Assembly: GCA_007692755.1 (NCBI GenBank)
Contig: REBL01000125.1
Location: 1-52,889, forward strand
DNA from: Nodularia sp. (in: cyanobacteria)
GTDB lineage: Bacteria > Cyanobacteriota > Cyanobacteriia > Cyanobacteriales > Nostocaceae
Length of the DNA: 52,889 bases
Reading direction: 5' to 3'
Shown here: positions 8,271-16,712 of the stretch, piece after piece
How positions within the stretch are numbered: position 1 is the first letter of the stretch
How the letters are laid out: every line of letters begins with the position of its first letter
Position numbers and translations under genes: made by a program
Notes under the pieces: generated by a model
What the model was told of the DNA's origin: nothing
Database searches by the model: none
What the model saw: only the letters and a program-made list of their open reading frames with translations

Positions 8271-9434
8271 ATGCAAGCACCCATTACAGTTGGTTCTATC
8301 CTGCAAAACCGTTATCGGATCATCGAAATTCTTGGAGAAGGAGAATTTGGCAGAACCTATTTGACAGAAGACCAGCGATGCTTTAACGAACTTTGCGCGG
8401 TCAAAGAATTGATTTCACCCACGGGGGCTGATGCTTGGGAGAAAGCACAAGAAATTTTTCAGCGCGAAGCTGCAAACTTATATCAAATAGAGCATTCACA
8501 ATTGCCTAAATTTCGGGAAAAGTTTGAACAATATCAACGCTTATTTTTAGTGGAAGACTACGTTGCAGGTAAAACTTACCGGACTCTGCTGACTGAACGC
8601 CTAGCTGCTGGTCAAACTTTCACTGAGGCAGAAGTATTGCAATTTATTCGCTCCTTGCTGCCAGTTTTAGAGCATATTCATAGTCGCGGAATTATTCATC
8701 AGGATATCTCACCGGAAAATATTATTTTGCGAGATGAAGATACTCAGCCAGTGTTAATTGGCTTTGGAGTGGTGAAAGAATTAGCAACGCGTTTACAGTT
8801 TCCAGATCACCCAACGCCAGTTACCAGCGTGGGTAAATTAGGCTTCGTTCCCAGTGAACAACTGCAAACAGGGCAAGCTTACTCTCATAGTGATTTGTAT
8901 GCACTAGCGGTTACAGGAATAGTTTTGTTGACTGGGAAAGAACCAACTGAACTATTTGATACCACCCAATTAACTTGGAATTGGCAACAGTGCGTCAAGG
9001 TGGATGCACAATTTGCCCAAGTTATCAATCAGATGTTAAATCATTTACCAAGCGATCGCTTCCATAGTGCGGCTGATGTGATTCAAGCATTACAAATTCT
9101 GGAAAAACCCAGTATTCCTACTCCAGAATTATCTCAAGTCCAAACAATGGCTGTCGGCGGTCGCCCTGAATCATTACCATCACCAGTTTCACCCCGCCAA
9201 CCCCAGCCAGCAATTTCACCCAATCGCTCTAATTTAATTTTAGATAGTCCATTAGCACTTGGGGCTATTGGTAGTGCAGTGGTAATTCTAGCAGGAGTCG
9301 GTTCTTGGGCTTTAGTTAGTTCTATCCGCACTCAGCGAAATCAACCACCAAATGCAACACCACCACAAACTTTCCCTTCCCCAGTTGTGAGTTCGGAGGA
9401 AACACCCACACCAGAACCCACGCCAGAATTATGA
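8271..9434 (+). CDS. Membrane-anchored Ser/Thr protein kinase with degenerate DFG
   Basis: This 387-aa protein has a eukaryotic-type kinase domain (residues 15-275): glycine loop LGEGEFGRTY at 21-30, the ATP-binding Lys45 in AVKEL, and the catalytic loop IIHQDISPEN with Asp145 and Asn150. The Mg-binding DFG motif is replaced by GFG (164-166, in LIGFGVVKE). After the domain comes a Pro/Ser-rich linker, one membrane helix (about 327-350) and a Pro/Thr-rich tail, an arrangement common in cyanobacterial kinases. Loss of the DFG Asp usually cripples phosphotransfer, so it may be a pseudokinase or weakly active. The substrate is unknown. Confidence 0.9.
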   Translation: MQAPITVGSILQNRYRIIEILGEGEFGRTYLTEDQRCFNELCAVKELISPTGADAWEKAQEIFQREAANLYQIEHSQLPKFREKFEQYQRLFLVEDYVAGKTYRTLLTERLAAGQTFTEAEVLQFIRSLLPVLEHIHSRGIIHQDISPENIILRDEDTQPVLIGFGVVKELATRLQFPDHPTPVTSVGKLGFVPSEQLQTGQAYSHSDLYALAVTGIVLLTGKEPTELFDTTQLTWNWQQCVKVDAQFAQVINQMLNHLPSDRFHSAADVIQALQILEKPSIPTPELSQVQTMAVGGRPESLPSPVSPRQPQPAISPNRSNLILDSPLALGAIGSAVVILAGVGSWALVSSIRTQRNQPPNATPPQTFPSPVVSSEETPTPEPTPEL

Positions 9435-9495
9435 GTGCCTATGATACAATTAACGCAGACTATGCATACTTAAAAAGTAATCACCGAATAAATTT

Positions 9496-10170
9496 TTGAA
9501 CACATTACTGATTACTGGTACTGATACGGAGGCTGGCAAAACTGTTTTAACAACAGCGTTGGCAGCCTATTGGCAAAAGTATTATCCGCAGCGTAGCTGG
9601 GGAATTATGAAACCGATTCAATCGGGGATAGGCGATCGCGAATTATATCAAAAGTTATTTTCTTTAGACCAATCTGCTGAAGAAATTACACCTTTGTATT
9701 TTGCAGCCCCCCTAGCCCCTCCCATCGCCGCCGCTAAGGAAAATCGCCGTGTGGATTTGGCTGTGGTTTGGCAAGCTTTTTCTCAGTTGCGATCGCAGCG
9801 TGATTTTGTGCTGGTAGAAGCCTTGGGTGGTTTAGGTTCACCGATCACTGATGAGCTGACAGTGGCTGATTTGGCGGGAGACTGGCATTTACCTACGGTA
9901 TTGGTAGTACCAGTCAGATTAGGTGCGATCGCTCAAGCTGTGGCTAACGTGGCATTGGCGAGACAATCAAAGGTAAATCTTAAAGGGATTGTGCTTAACT
10001 GTGTACAACCCCGTACAGATGAGGAAATAGCCGACTGGACACCAGCGGATTTGATTCAATCTCTGACTCATACACCTGTTTTAGGTTGTTTGCCTTATTT
10101 AGATAATTTAGAAGATTTAGACAAACTCGCTCAAGTCGCATCAAATCTGGATTGGGAAAGATTAAGCTGA
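9496..10170 (+). CDS. bioD: Dethiobiotin synthase
   Basis: BioD closes the ureido ring of dethiobiotin from 7,8-diaminopelargonate, CO2 and ATP, the step before biotin synthase. The 224-aa protein starts at a TTG with the P-loop LLITGTDTEAGKT (Walker A at residues 8-16), and has MKPIQSG near residue 40 and VEALGGLGSPI near residue 110, both family signatures. No ATG lies close enough to include the P-loop strand, so TTG is the likely start. No other bio genes are nearby. The upstream gap from the kinase is 61 bp, so cotranscription is possible. Confidence 0.93.
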   Translation: MNTLLITGTDTEAGKTVLTTALAAYWQKYYPQRSWGIMKPIQSGIGDRELYQKLFSLDQSAEEITPLYFAAPLAPPIAAAKENRRVDLAVVWQAFSQLRSQRDFVLVEALGGLGSPITDELTVADLAGDWHLPTVLVVPVRLGAIAQAVANVALARQSKVNLKGIVLNCVQPRTDEEIADWTPADLIQSLTHTPVLGCLPYLDNLEDLDKLAQVASNLDWERLS

Positions 10171-10313
10171 TGTGGCGTTTGTGATTGAAATCCATTGAAG
10201 AGGTCAGGAACCACAGATAAACACAGAAAAAATATCCACGCTGAACTTTTGTGGAAGGATTAAACTAGGAAAATATTCTCAGTTAGCTTTACTGAAACGA
10301 GCTTGTTTTGATC

Positions 10314-11528
10314 ATGGTTTCCACTTTTCCCAACTCTTCTGTAGATTTATCTCGCGTTCGTCTGGAAATTCGCTCGTTACAACCGCGATTGGTAGAGTGG
10401 CGGCGGCGACTGCATCAAAAACCAGAGTTGGGGTTTAAAGAAAAACTCACGGCTGAGTTAGTCTCTAGCCAGTTGCAAGAATGGGGAATTGAGCATGAAA
10501 CTGGTATAGCTCAAACTGGTATTGTGGCTACTATCAAGGGAAACAAACCCGGTGATGAGAAAGTTTTGGCGATTCGGGCTGATATGGATGCTTTGCCAAT
10601 TCAAGAACTGAATGAAGTTCCCTATAAATCACAACATGATGGAGTGATGCACGCTTGTGGTCATGATGGACATACGGCGATCGCACTTGGTACAGCTTAC
10701 TATCTTCACAAGCATCGACAAGATTTTAGCGGTACGGTGAAAATGATTTTTCAGCCAGCCGAAGAAGGGCCAGGCGGCGCACAACCAATGATTGCAGCCG
10801 GAGTCCTAAAAAATCCTGATGTGGATGCAATTATCGGGTTACATTTATGGAATAATTTGCCCTTGGGAACAGTGGGTGTCCGGGCTGGGGCGTTAATGGC
10901 ATCTGTAGAATGCTTTAACTGCACCATTTTGGGTAAAGGTGGACATGGTGCTATGCCTCATCAAACCGTTGATTCTATTGTGGTTGCAGCCCAAATTGTC
11001 AATGCCTTACAAACTATTGTGGCGCGTAACGTCAACCCCATTGATTCAGCCGTGGTGACAATTGGCGAACTTCACGCCGGAACAAAGCTGAATATCATTG
11101 CTGATAAAGCCCGCATGAGTGGTACTATCAGGTACTTTAACCCTGATTTTCAAGGATTTTTTCACCAGCGAGTTGAGCAAATCATCGCCGGAGTTTGTCA
11201 AAGTCATGGGGCTAAATATGACTTAGACTACTGGAGTCTTTATCCACCAGTCATCAATGATGCGGGTATAGCGGAATTAGTGAAGTCAGTCGCAGAAGAA
11301 GTCATTGAAACCCCTATGGGTATTGTCCCAGAATGCCAAACGATGGGCGGTGAGGATATGTCATTCTTCTTACAAGCAGTTCCCGGTTGTTATTTCTTCC
11401 TCGGATCTGCCAATCCTGAGAAAAATTTAGCTTATCCTCATCATCATCCCCGATTTGATTTTGATGAAACAGCCTTAGCGATGGGTGTGGAAATATTTGT
11501 TCGCAGTGTAGAGAAATTTTTGAACTGA
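10314..11528 (+). CDS. M20 family amidohydrolase (N-acyl-amino acid / IAA-conjugate type)
   Basis: This 404-aa protein is a peptidase M20D-type zinc hydrolase of the hippurate/IAA-amino acid amidohydrolase group, which removes acyl groups from amino acid conjugates. It shows WRRRLHQKPELGF near the N terminus, RADMDALPIQE, the metal ligands of MHACGHDGHTA, the catalytic and metal Glu pair in PAEEGPGGA (about 150-151), the dimerisation domain insert, and TMGGEDMSFF near the C terminus. The open frame can start two codons earlier at a TTG, but the ATG at 10314 is preferred. The natural substrate cannot be told from sequence. Confidence 0.92.
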   Translation: MVSTFPNSSVDLSRVRLEIRSLQPRLVEWRRRLHQKPELGFKEKLTAELVSSQLQEWGIEHETGIAQTGIVATIKGNKPGDEKVLAIRADMDALPIQELNEVPYKSQHDGVMHACGHDGHTAIALGTAYYLHKHRQDFSGTVKMIFQPAEEGPGGAQPMIAAGVLKNPDVDAIIGLHLWNNLPLGTVGVRAGALMASVECFNCTILGKGGHGAMPHQTVDSIVVAAQIVNALQTIVARNVNPIDSAVVTIGELHAGTKLNIIADKARMSGTIRYFNPDFQGFFHQRVEQIIAGVCQSHGAKYDLDYWSLYPPVINDAGIAELVKSVAEEVIETPMGIVPECQTMGGEDMSFFLQAVPGCYFFLGSANPEKNLAYPHHHPRFDFDETALAMGVEIFVRSVEKFLN

Positions 11529-11675
11529 TGAGGTTGACCAAGCTACATAACGCCATAACCCTTGATCAATTTGTGCTTCTTCTCGAATAATCGTCAAATT
11601 GATCACCTCTGGGCAAAGTGTAATTATAGATTTTATCCAAGCCAAATAGTCATCGGCATTTTAAATATTTTTCAT
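11529..11675 (-). pseudogene. Decayed TumE/DUF6516-like toxin remnant
   Basis: Read on the minus strand, an ATG overlaps the stop of the antitoxin-like gene (ATGA at 11675-11672), followed by MKNI and then an in-frame TAA at 11663-11661. Past this stop the same frame continues with ADDYLAWIKSII, CPEVINLTIIREEAQ and GLWRYVAW, which resembles the N terminus of TumE-type (DUF6516) toxins that sit behind small antitoxin genes in cyanobacteria. The similarity stops at the end of the amidohydrolase gene; the rest of the toxin is missing. The family assignment is from memory, but coding-like sequence and the coupled start are clear. Confidence 0.5.
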
Positions 11676-11971
11676 AAGACTTGTTCTACTTTATTAATTT
11701 TTATTAAAATATTTTTGTGGAGTTCACATAAGCCAAACCACTCAAAAAAATCCATTTCATCACCTAATTCTCCTGAATTAAATTGTTGCTCAAATTGCTC
11801 AGAAGTCAGATTATATTTCTGCTCAAATTTATCTATATCCAAGTTATAGATAGCTAATTTTTGACGATGCCGAATTAAAATTACATTTAAGAGTTGTCCA
11901 ATAATTCTCTCTAATTCTGTGTTGTCTCTACAGTTTTCACTCAGTAATTCTAATTTTTCTAATGTATTCAT
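11672..11971 (-). CDS. Small antitoxin-like hypothetical protein
   Basis: This 99-aa, strongly acidic and Glu/Asn-rich protein has a C-terminal block, YNLTSEQFEQQFNSG followed by GDEMDFFEWFGLCELHK, that I associate with small cyanobacterial proteins encoded just before toxin genes. No DNA-binding domain is evident. The ATG at 11971 is followed downstream by the broken toxin-like frame whose start overlaps this stop, which supports an antitoxin role. With the toxin broken, this gene would be an orphan. Base composition is lower in GC than its neighbours, consistent with transfer. Confidence 0.65.
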   Translation of the reverse strand: MNTLEKLELLSENCRDNTELERIIGQLLNVILIRHRQKLAIYNLDIDKFEQKYNLTSEQFEQQFNSGELGDEMDFFEWFGLCELHKNILIKINKVEQVL

Positions 11972-12372
11972 AATTATATATACCTTTCCTAAAACTTATC
12001 TTGATAATACCCTATTCAGGATAATAAATACTCCTATGAAGAAAGTAGAAGCAAGTATGTTTATTATTTGAATCAGATATTTTAATTCAGAAATATCAAC
12101 CTGGAAGCAATGGATACAGAGATAATTTTATGGGTCAGCTTTAACTGACCTTTTTCAATCGACCTCGTAAATAATACAAAATCTTGGCAATTTAACACGC
12201 AATTTGTGATAAAATTATGCGGACGGTTACGCCAAGTCACTCTCCAAAATTAAATAAAATCTTGCTTTTTTTAAAGTGCGATCAGTGTGTTCCCGTTTGG
12301 GTTGAGAAAAAGAATACAGTGCGATCGCACTTGACAATCAAGACAGTCGCTACACCTAATGAACAATTAGAA
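11972..12372. other. Spacer upstream of the helicase gene
   Basis: This spacer is AT-rich, with one terminator-like hairpin at 12133-12155. The helicase frame stays open back to an ATG at 12217, but those 52 residues look non-conserved and cover a GCGATCGC site, so I treat 12217-12372 as leader. Confidence 0.4.
12133..12155 (+). terminator. Terminator-like hairpin
   Basis: GGTCAG and CTGACC enclose a CTTTAA loop and are followed by TTTTT on the + strand. No plus-strand gene ends close by; the nearest is the amidohydrolase 600 bp upstream. It may end read-through from there before the helicase promoter. Confidence 0.55.
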
Positions 12373-14535
12373 ATGACCTTTTCCAGGCTTGCACCTTTCA
12401 TTCAGGAATACATCTACCATCACAACTGGACTGAATTACGACCAGTACAATTAGCAGCTTGTGAAGTTATATTTAACACTGAAGCTCATTTGCTAATTGC
12501 GGCTGCAACTGCGGCGGGAAAAACAGAAGCAGCATTTTTACCAGTATTAACTCTCTTACATGAAAAACCCGCTAAGAGTATTGGGGTATTATATATTGGC
12601 CCCATTAAAGCTTTAATTAACGACCAATTTGAACGCCTCAACGACTTGCTGAAAACAGCAGATATACCCGTATGGCATTGGCATGGTGATGTAGCACAAA
12701 GTCGTAAAAACAAGCTGATCAAGAATCCCCAAGGCATTCTGCAAATTACGCCAGAATCTTTAGAAAGCTTGTTAATTAACAAGAATAATGACTTGATGCG
12801 TTTATTTGGTGATTTACGATTTGTGATCATCGATGAAATTCATTCCTTTATGGGTTCTGAACGTGGTTGTCAAATTATTTGCCAATTACAGCGTTTAGCC
12901 AACGTTACAAAAACCCAACCCCGCCGCATTGGTTTATCAGCAACTCTGGGTAATTATGCAATGGCTGAAGAGTGGTTACGTTCTGGAACTGATAAGCCAG
13001 TCATTACTCCCAATATCACAGCCGAAAAACGCCAACTTAAACTGGCTGTAGAACATTTTTATCTTGAGAGTGAAATTGATGAATCAGAAACCACAGCTTA
13101 CGAGAAATATATTTTTAACCTCAGCAAATCTCGTAAATGCCTGATTTTCGCGAATAATCGTACCCAAACTGAATCAGTCATTGCATCCTTACGCCGAATT
13201 GCTACAGCACAAGCATTACCAGATATCTATCACGTACATCATGGCAGTATATCTGCTAGCTTACGCCAAGCGGCGGAAAATGCCATGCGCGAACCCCACA
13301 GTCCGGCGGTGACTGCTGCTACACTCACTTTAGAATTAGGTATAGATATTGGTCATTTAGAGCGAGTAATTCAGTTAGAATCGCCTTTATCTGTGGCGAG
13401 TTTTTTACAACGTTTAGGACGCAGTGGTCGCAGAGGTGAAGCTGCTGATATGCGTTTTATTTGTGGGGAAAATCAACCATTATCTGAAGCACCTTTACCA
13501 GAACAAATTCCTTGGCAACTTTTACAGTGTATTGCGATTATTCAACTTTATCTCGAAGAACGTTGGATTGAACCGATACAACCGATTAAATATCCTTTAA
13601 GTTTGCTATATCATCAGACAATGAGTATTTTGGCAGCAACAGGAGAAATCACACCTGCGGCTTTAGCTAAACAGATTTTAAATCTATCACCCTTTGCGGC
13701 TATCTCTTCCGCAGAATATAAGTTATTATTACGCTATTTAATTGATATAGACCACATTCATAAAACAGAACAAGGTAAATTAATCATTGGTTTGGCTGGA
13801 GAAAAGATAGTCGGAAAATTTCAGTTTTATGCGGTGTTTGCTGATACTCAAGAATATGCCGTCAAGCAAGGTACAACCGAAATTGGCAGTATTGCCATAC
13901 CGTCGCCTGTGGGGAATCAATTCGCCTTAGCAGGTAGAACTTGGGAAGTTTTAGAAGTTGACTTTAAAAAAAAGGTAATTTTGGTGAAGCAAGTAGCGGG
14001 TAAAGCTACTATTTATTGGCGGGGTGGTAGTGGTAGTATTCACACCAGAGTTTTGCAAAGAATGCGGCAAGTATTACTAGAAGATGCAGAATATAGCTAT
14101 TTACAAAAGAATGCTCAAGAACGTTTAAAATTAGTTCGGCAGGTGATCCGAAAGGCTGGATTAGATCAACAAAATATTTTCCAATTAGAACCAGGTAAAT
14201 GCTGCATCTTTCCTTGGATGGGTACAGTGGCTTACCGGACTTTGCAAAGGTTGCTTAATTCTTGTTGTCGAGAATCGTTAGAAATTAATAGTATTGGTGG
14301 GGTAAATCCCTATTATTTGACAATCAAATTAGGTAAAGATAAATTTAAACATCTGCAACCAGAACTTGTTTCATTGTGTGAACAAAGAATTACCGCAGAG
14401 GATTTAGTCAGTTCCGCAGAAGCCCCAGAACTGCAAAAATATGATCAATTTATTCCCCATCCCCTGTTAAGAAAAGCGTATACAGAAGATTACTTAGATA
14501 TTATAGAAGTTAAGCAGCAAATTTTACTGTGGTAG
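12373..14535 (+). CDS. DEAD/DEAH-box helicase, Lhr-like
   Basis: This is a superfamily 2 ATPase of about 720 aa. The Q-motif-like ELRPVQLAA precedes Walker A ATAAGKTEAAF, followed by GPIKALINDQ, TPESLESLL, the DEIH box (VIIDEIHSFMGSERG), the SAT motif (IGLSATLG), and helicase C with LELGIDIGHLERV and LQRLGRSGRRG. The GSERG after the DEIH box and the overall order place it with Lhr-type helicases, which act in nucleic acid repair or RNA metabolism. The C-terminal 300 residues are unassigned. I place the start at 12373 (MTFSRLAPF); an in-frame ATG at 12217 is possible. The next gene follows after 12 bp. Confidence 0.88.
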   Translation: MTFSRLAPFIQEYIYHHNWTELRPVQLAACEVIFNTEAHLLIAAATAAGKTEAAFLPVLTLLHEKPAKSIGVLYIGPIKALINDQFERLNDLLKTADIPVWHWHGDVAQSRKNKLIKNPQGILQITPESLESLLINKNNDLMRLFGDLRFVIIDEIHSFMGSERGCQIICQLQRLANVTKTQPRRIGLSATLGNYAMAEEWLRSGTDKPVITPNITAEKRQLKLAVEHFYLESEIDESETTAYEKYIFNLSKSRKCLIFANNRTQTESVIASLRRIATAQALPDIYHVHHGSISASLRQAAENAMREPHSPAVTAATLTLELGIDIGHLERVIQLESPLSVASFLQRLGRSGRRGEAADMRFICGENQPLSEAPLPEQIPWQLLQCIAIIQLYLEERWIEPIQPIKYPLSLLYHQTMSILAATGEITPAALAKQILNLSPFAAISSAEYKLLLRYLIDIDHIHKTEQGKLIIGLAGEKIVGKFQFYAVFADTQEYAVKQGTTEIGSIAIPSPVGNQFALAGRTWEVLEVDFKKKVILVKQVAGKATIYWRGGSGSIHTRVLQRMRQVLLEDAEYSYLQKNAQERLKLVRQVIRKAGLDQQNIFQLEPGKCCIFPWMGTVAYRTLQRLLNSCCRESLEINSIGGVNPYYLTIKLGKDKFKHLQPELVSLCEQRITAEDLVSSAEAPELQKYDQFIPHPLLRKAYTEDYLDIIEVKQQILLW

Positions 14536-14547
14536 GTAATTAAAATC

Positions 14548-15126
14548 ATGTCTATTGCTCCTTGGCGAAGTGCGATCGCTCGTGCGCTTCATCGTAATCG
14601 TAGCCTAGTTTACGCCCGTTATCTACAACTAGCAACCGTCGGGGAAAACAATCGTCCAGCTAATCGTACTGTTGTTTTTCGGGGCTTTCTGGAAGATACC
14701 AATCAGCTAAAATTTATTACTGATGCCCGAAGTGACAAAGTTGACCAAATACAAAAACAACCTTGGGCAGAAATTTGTTGGTATTTCCCCAACACGCGAG
14801 AACAATTTAGGCTTTCTGGTTGCTTAAGTTTAATAGATGATTCTCACCCGATCCTCCAACCAGCCCGGAGCAAAATTTGGCAAGAATTAAGCGATGCAGC
14901 GCGTTTACAATTTGCTTGGCCTCATCCTGGTAAACCCAGAGTAGATAAACCAGAAGCCTTTGAACCATCACCACCTAATCCCGCCCAGCCGATGCCCAAT
15001 TTTTGCCTACTACTACTCGAACCTGAACAAGTAGACCATTTAGAATTGCGGGGTGAACCACAAAATCGCCGAATTTACTACCGCAATGAGCAACAAGAGT
15101 GGTCTACCCAAGAAATTAATCCTTAA
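14548..15126 (+). CDS. PPOX-type FMN-binding protein, alr4036 family
   Basis: This 192-aa protein is of the pyridoxamine 5'-phosphate oxidase-like split-barrel fold, in the cyanobacterial alr4036-type family of probable FMN enzymes. APWRSAIARALHRNRS opens the protein; RPANRTVVFRGF and ITDARSDKV are the flavin-binding strands; AEICWYFPNTREQFRL and a C-terminal LLLLEPEQVDHLEL follow. The true substrate is not known, and the family is distinct from PdxH. It starts 12 bp after the helicase, so the two are probably cotranscribed, although no functional link is known. Confidence 0.88.
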   Translation: MSIAPWRSAIARALHRNRSLVYARYLQLATVGENNRPANRTVVFRGFLEDTNQLKFITDARSDKVDQIQKQPWAEICWYFPNTREQFRLSGCLSLIDDSHPILQPARSKIWQELSDAARLQFAWPHPGKPRVDKPEAFEPSPPNPAQPMPNFCLLLLEPEQVDHLELRGEPQNRRIYYRNEQQEWSTQEINP

Positions 15127-15135
15127 CAGTCACCC

Positions 15136-15161
15136 TTGTAGAGACGCGATTCATCGCGTCT
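15136..15161. repeat. Palindromic dispersed repeat (GACGCGA-TTCA-TCGCGTC)
   Basis: A 26-bp element with a perfect GACGCGA/TCGCGTC stem lies between the convergent PPOX and cysE genes. The same 26 bases occur at 43967-43992 inside cobN, and near-copies occur at 43864 and 48313. Here it could act as a shared terminator-like stem, although no T run follows. Confidence 0.85.
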
Positions 15162-15166
15162 AAATC

Positions 15167-15931
15167 CTAAATCCCCGCACCATCAAGAAATTGCTGAATG
15201 GCTTTATCTCTGAGGCTACACAAAGGAGCTTCCTTTAATAACTCACTTTCGGGAGAAACTACAGAAACTGCCAAAACATGAGTTTTTGGTGAAGTTTGAT
15301 TGTTTTGGAGATTTTGGACTTGTTGTTCTAACGATTCAATTCGATCAACTAAGGCACGAATTACTTCAGCTTCCGAATCTGGCAAATTGTTGTGTTCGAG
15401 GGGAGCAACTCGCGCACCAGAACGATAAACAATCCGACCGGGTACGCCGACCACTGTGCAATCAGTAGGCACATCCCTGAGAACAACTGACCCTGCACCA
15501 ATGCGGACATTATTGCCTATGTGAATATTGCCCAGCACCTTTGCACCTGCTCCAACTACAACATTTTCCCCGACAGTGGGATGGCGCTTGCCGGTTTGTT
15601 TACCAGTTCCCCCAAGGGTGACACCTTGATAAATGAGGCTATAATCCCCCACTATCGCCGTTTCACCAATTACCACGCCCATACCGTGGTCAATAAACAC
15701 ACCCAGCCCAATTGTTGCGCCTGGATGGATTTCGATTCCCGTTAAAAACCTTGCTGTGTGAGAAATTAAGCGAGGCAAAAAGGGAAGCCCAATATGATAG
15801 AGCCAGTGAGCCAGCCGATGGAATAGCAGGGCTTGCAAACCTGGGTAACAAAACAAGACCTCTAACCAGTTACGGGCAGCCGGGTCACGTTCAAATATGA
15901 TGCGAAAATCAGCACGTAGTCTAGATAGCAC
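15167..15931 (-). CDS. cysE: Serine O-acetyltransferase
   Basis: CysE transfers acetyl from acetyl-CoA to serine, giving O-acetylserine for cysteine synthesis. The 254-aa protein has the N-terminal helical region with [12 protein letters not shown], the left-handed beta helix of hexapeptide repeats ([20 protein letters not shown], with the catalytic His/Asp pair), and [15 protein letters not shown], the substrate loop. A tail of about 70 residues with a short coiled coil ([12 protein letters not shown]) follows. The start codon is GTG. The gene converges with the PPOX gene and is probably monocistronic. Confidence 0.95.
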   Translation of the reverse strand: MLSRLRADFRIIFERDPAARNWLEVLFCYPGLQALLFHRLAHWLYHIGLPFLPRLISHTARFLTGIEIHPGATIGLGVFIDHGMGVVIGETAIVGDYSLIYQGVTLGGTGKQTGKRHPTVGENVVVGAGAKVLGNIHIGNNVRIGAGSVVLRDVPTDCTVVGVPGRIVYRSGARVAPLEHNNLPDSEAEVIRALVDRIESLEQQVQNLQNNQTSPKTHVLAVSVVSPESELLKEAPLCSLRDKAIQQFLDGAGI

Positions 15932-16049
15932 GAGATAGTACCCTCGGAAAGCAAAACGAGCTACTTTCCCATAATATCGTTCCTCGTGTCAACTCTCAAA
16001 TTCAGGTAAGTGCGGGTTTACTAATATCCCCGTTAATCATGAATCATAT

Positions 16050-16553
16050 CTATGAACCCGCCCCTACTTGCTGCACTTTTAGAGTATAGTTACGCCTCAA
16101 GCCAGGATTAAAAGTACCTACCCAAATTTTATAAGTACCACTTTTAAAGTCTTTGTCGTCAAAGCTGGCATCTTTGTTTGTGCCAGTGTCATCGCCGCAG
16201 CGAATTGTTTTGTCGTCTGGGCCTTGGATGAGTAAGGTGGTATCATACCCGCCACTGTTGACTAGTATCTTGAGGCGATCAAAATCTTTTTCCAATTTCA
16301 GAATGTGATCTGGTTGGGGGTCAGCAAAACCGATGCAAGGATTTCTATAGCGATCGCGTCTGCTAATCTCAGACAGGGAGTAAGAACCACCTGTGTGACC
16401 AGTCACTATTCCTTCTGCTGGCTCAAATCCCGGTGAGAGACTGAATTTACCAAAATGTGATGTTTCTGCTATGGCTGGTGTAGCTATGATGGCGGCAATA
16501 ATTGCTACCATCCAGCTACCTCGAAAATGATGCCGGGGGCGACGGTATTTCAT
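16050..16553 (-). CDS. Secreted hypothetical protein with PPC-like domain
   Basis: This 167-aa protein carries a clear Sec signal peptide: a basic start (MKYRRPRHHFRG), a hydrophobic core, and a likely cleavage after ATPAIA near residue 29. The mature part (YDTTLLIQGPDDKTIRCGDD, then SGTYKIWVGTFNPG) resembles bacterial pre-peptidase C-terminal-type beta-sandwich domains that often bind calcium or carbohydrate in secreted proteins. Here the domain stands alone, with two Cys residues that could pair. The ATG at 16553 has GGAGGG seven bases upstream, which decides the start against an upstream TTG. The function is unknown. Confidence 0.78.
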   Translation of the reverse strand: MKYRRPRHHFRGSWMVAIIAAIIATPAIAETSHFGKFSLSPGFEPAEGIVTGHTGGSYSLSEISRRDRYRNPCIGFADPQPDHILKLEKDFDRLKILVNSGGYDTTLLIQGPDDKTIRCGDDTGTNKDASFDDKDFKSGTYKIWVGTFNPGLRRNYTLKVQQVGAGS

Positions 16554-16560
16554 ATAGTAG

Positions 16561-16566
16561 CCCTCC
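16561..16566 (-). promoter_or_regulatory. Start-deciding ribosome binding site
   Basis: GGAGGG on the minus strand lies seven bases before the ATG at 16553, so translation begins there and not at the TTG five codons upstream. Confidence 0.7.
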
Positions 16567-16712
16567 AACAGGCTTTTATATCGATGATATATACAACATT
16601 TTCTCGTGCCACAATTCCAGATAACTTTTTAGACAATTGGCAAATTTCACAGTAGGGATCAAAGAAAAAATGTCACAAAACGTTTTGTTTTTTTACCCTC
16701 TGGAAAAATTCA

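Noticed and set aside
12217..12372. N-terminal 52 codons of the helicase frame
   Set aside because: The frame is open, but the sequence looks like leader DNA with a HIP1 site; the conserved protein starts at 12373.
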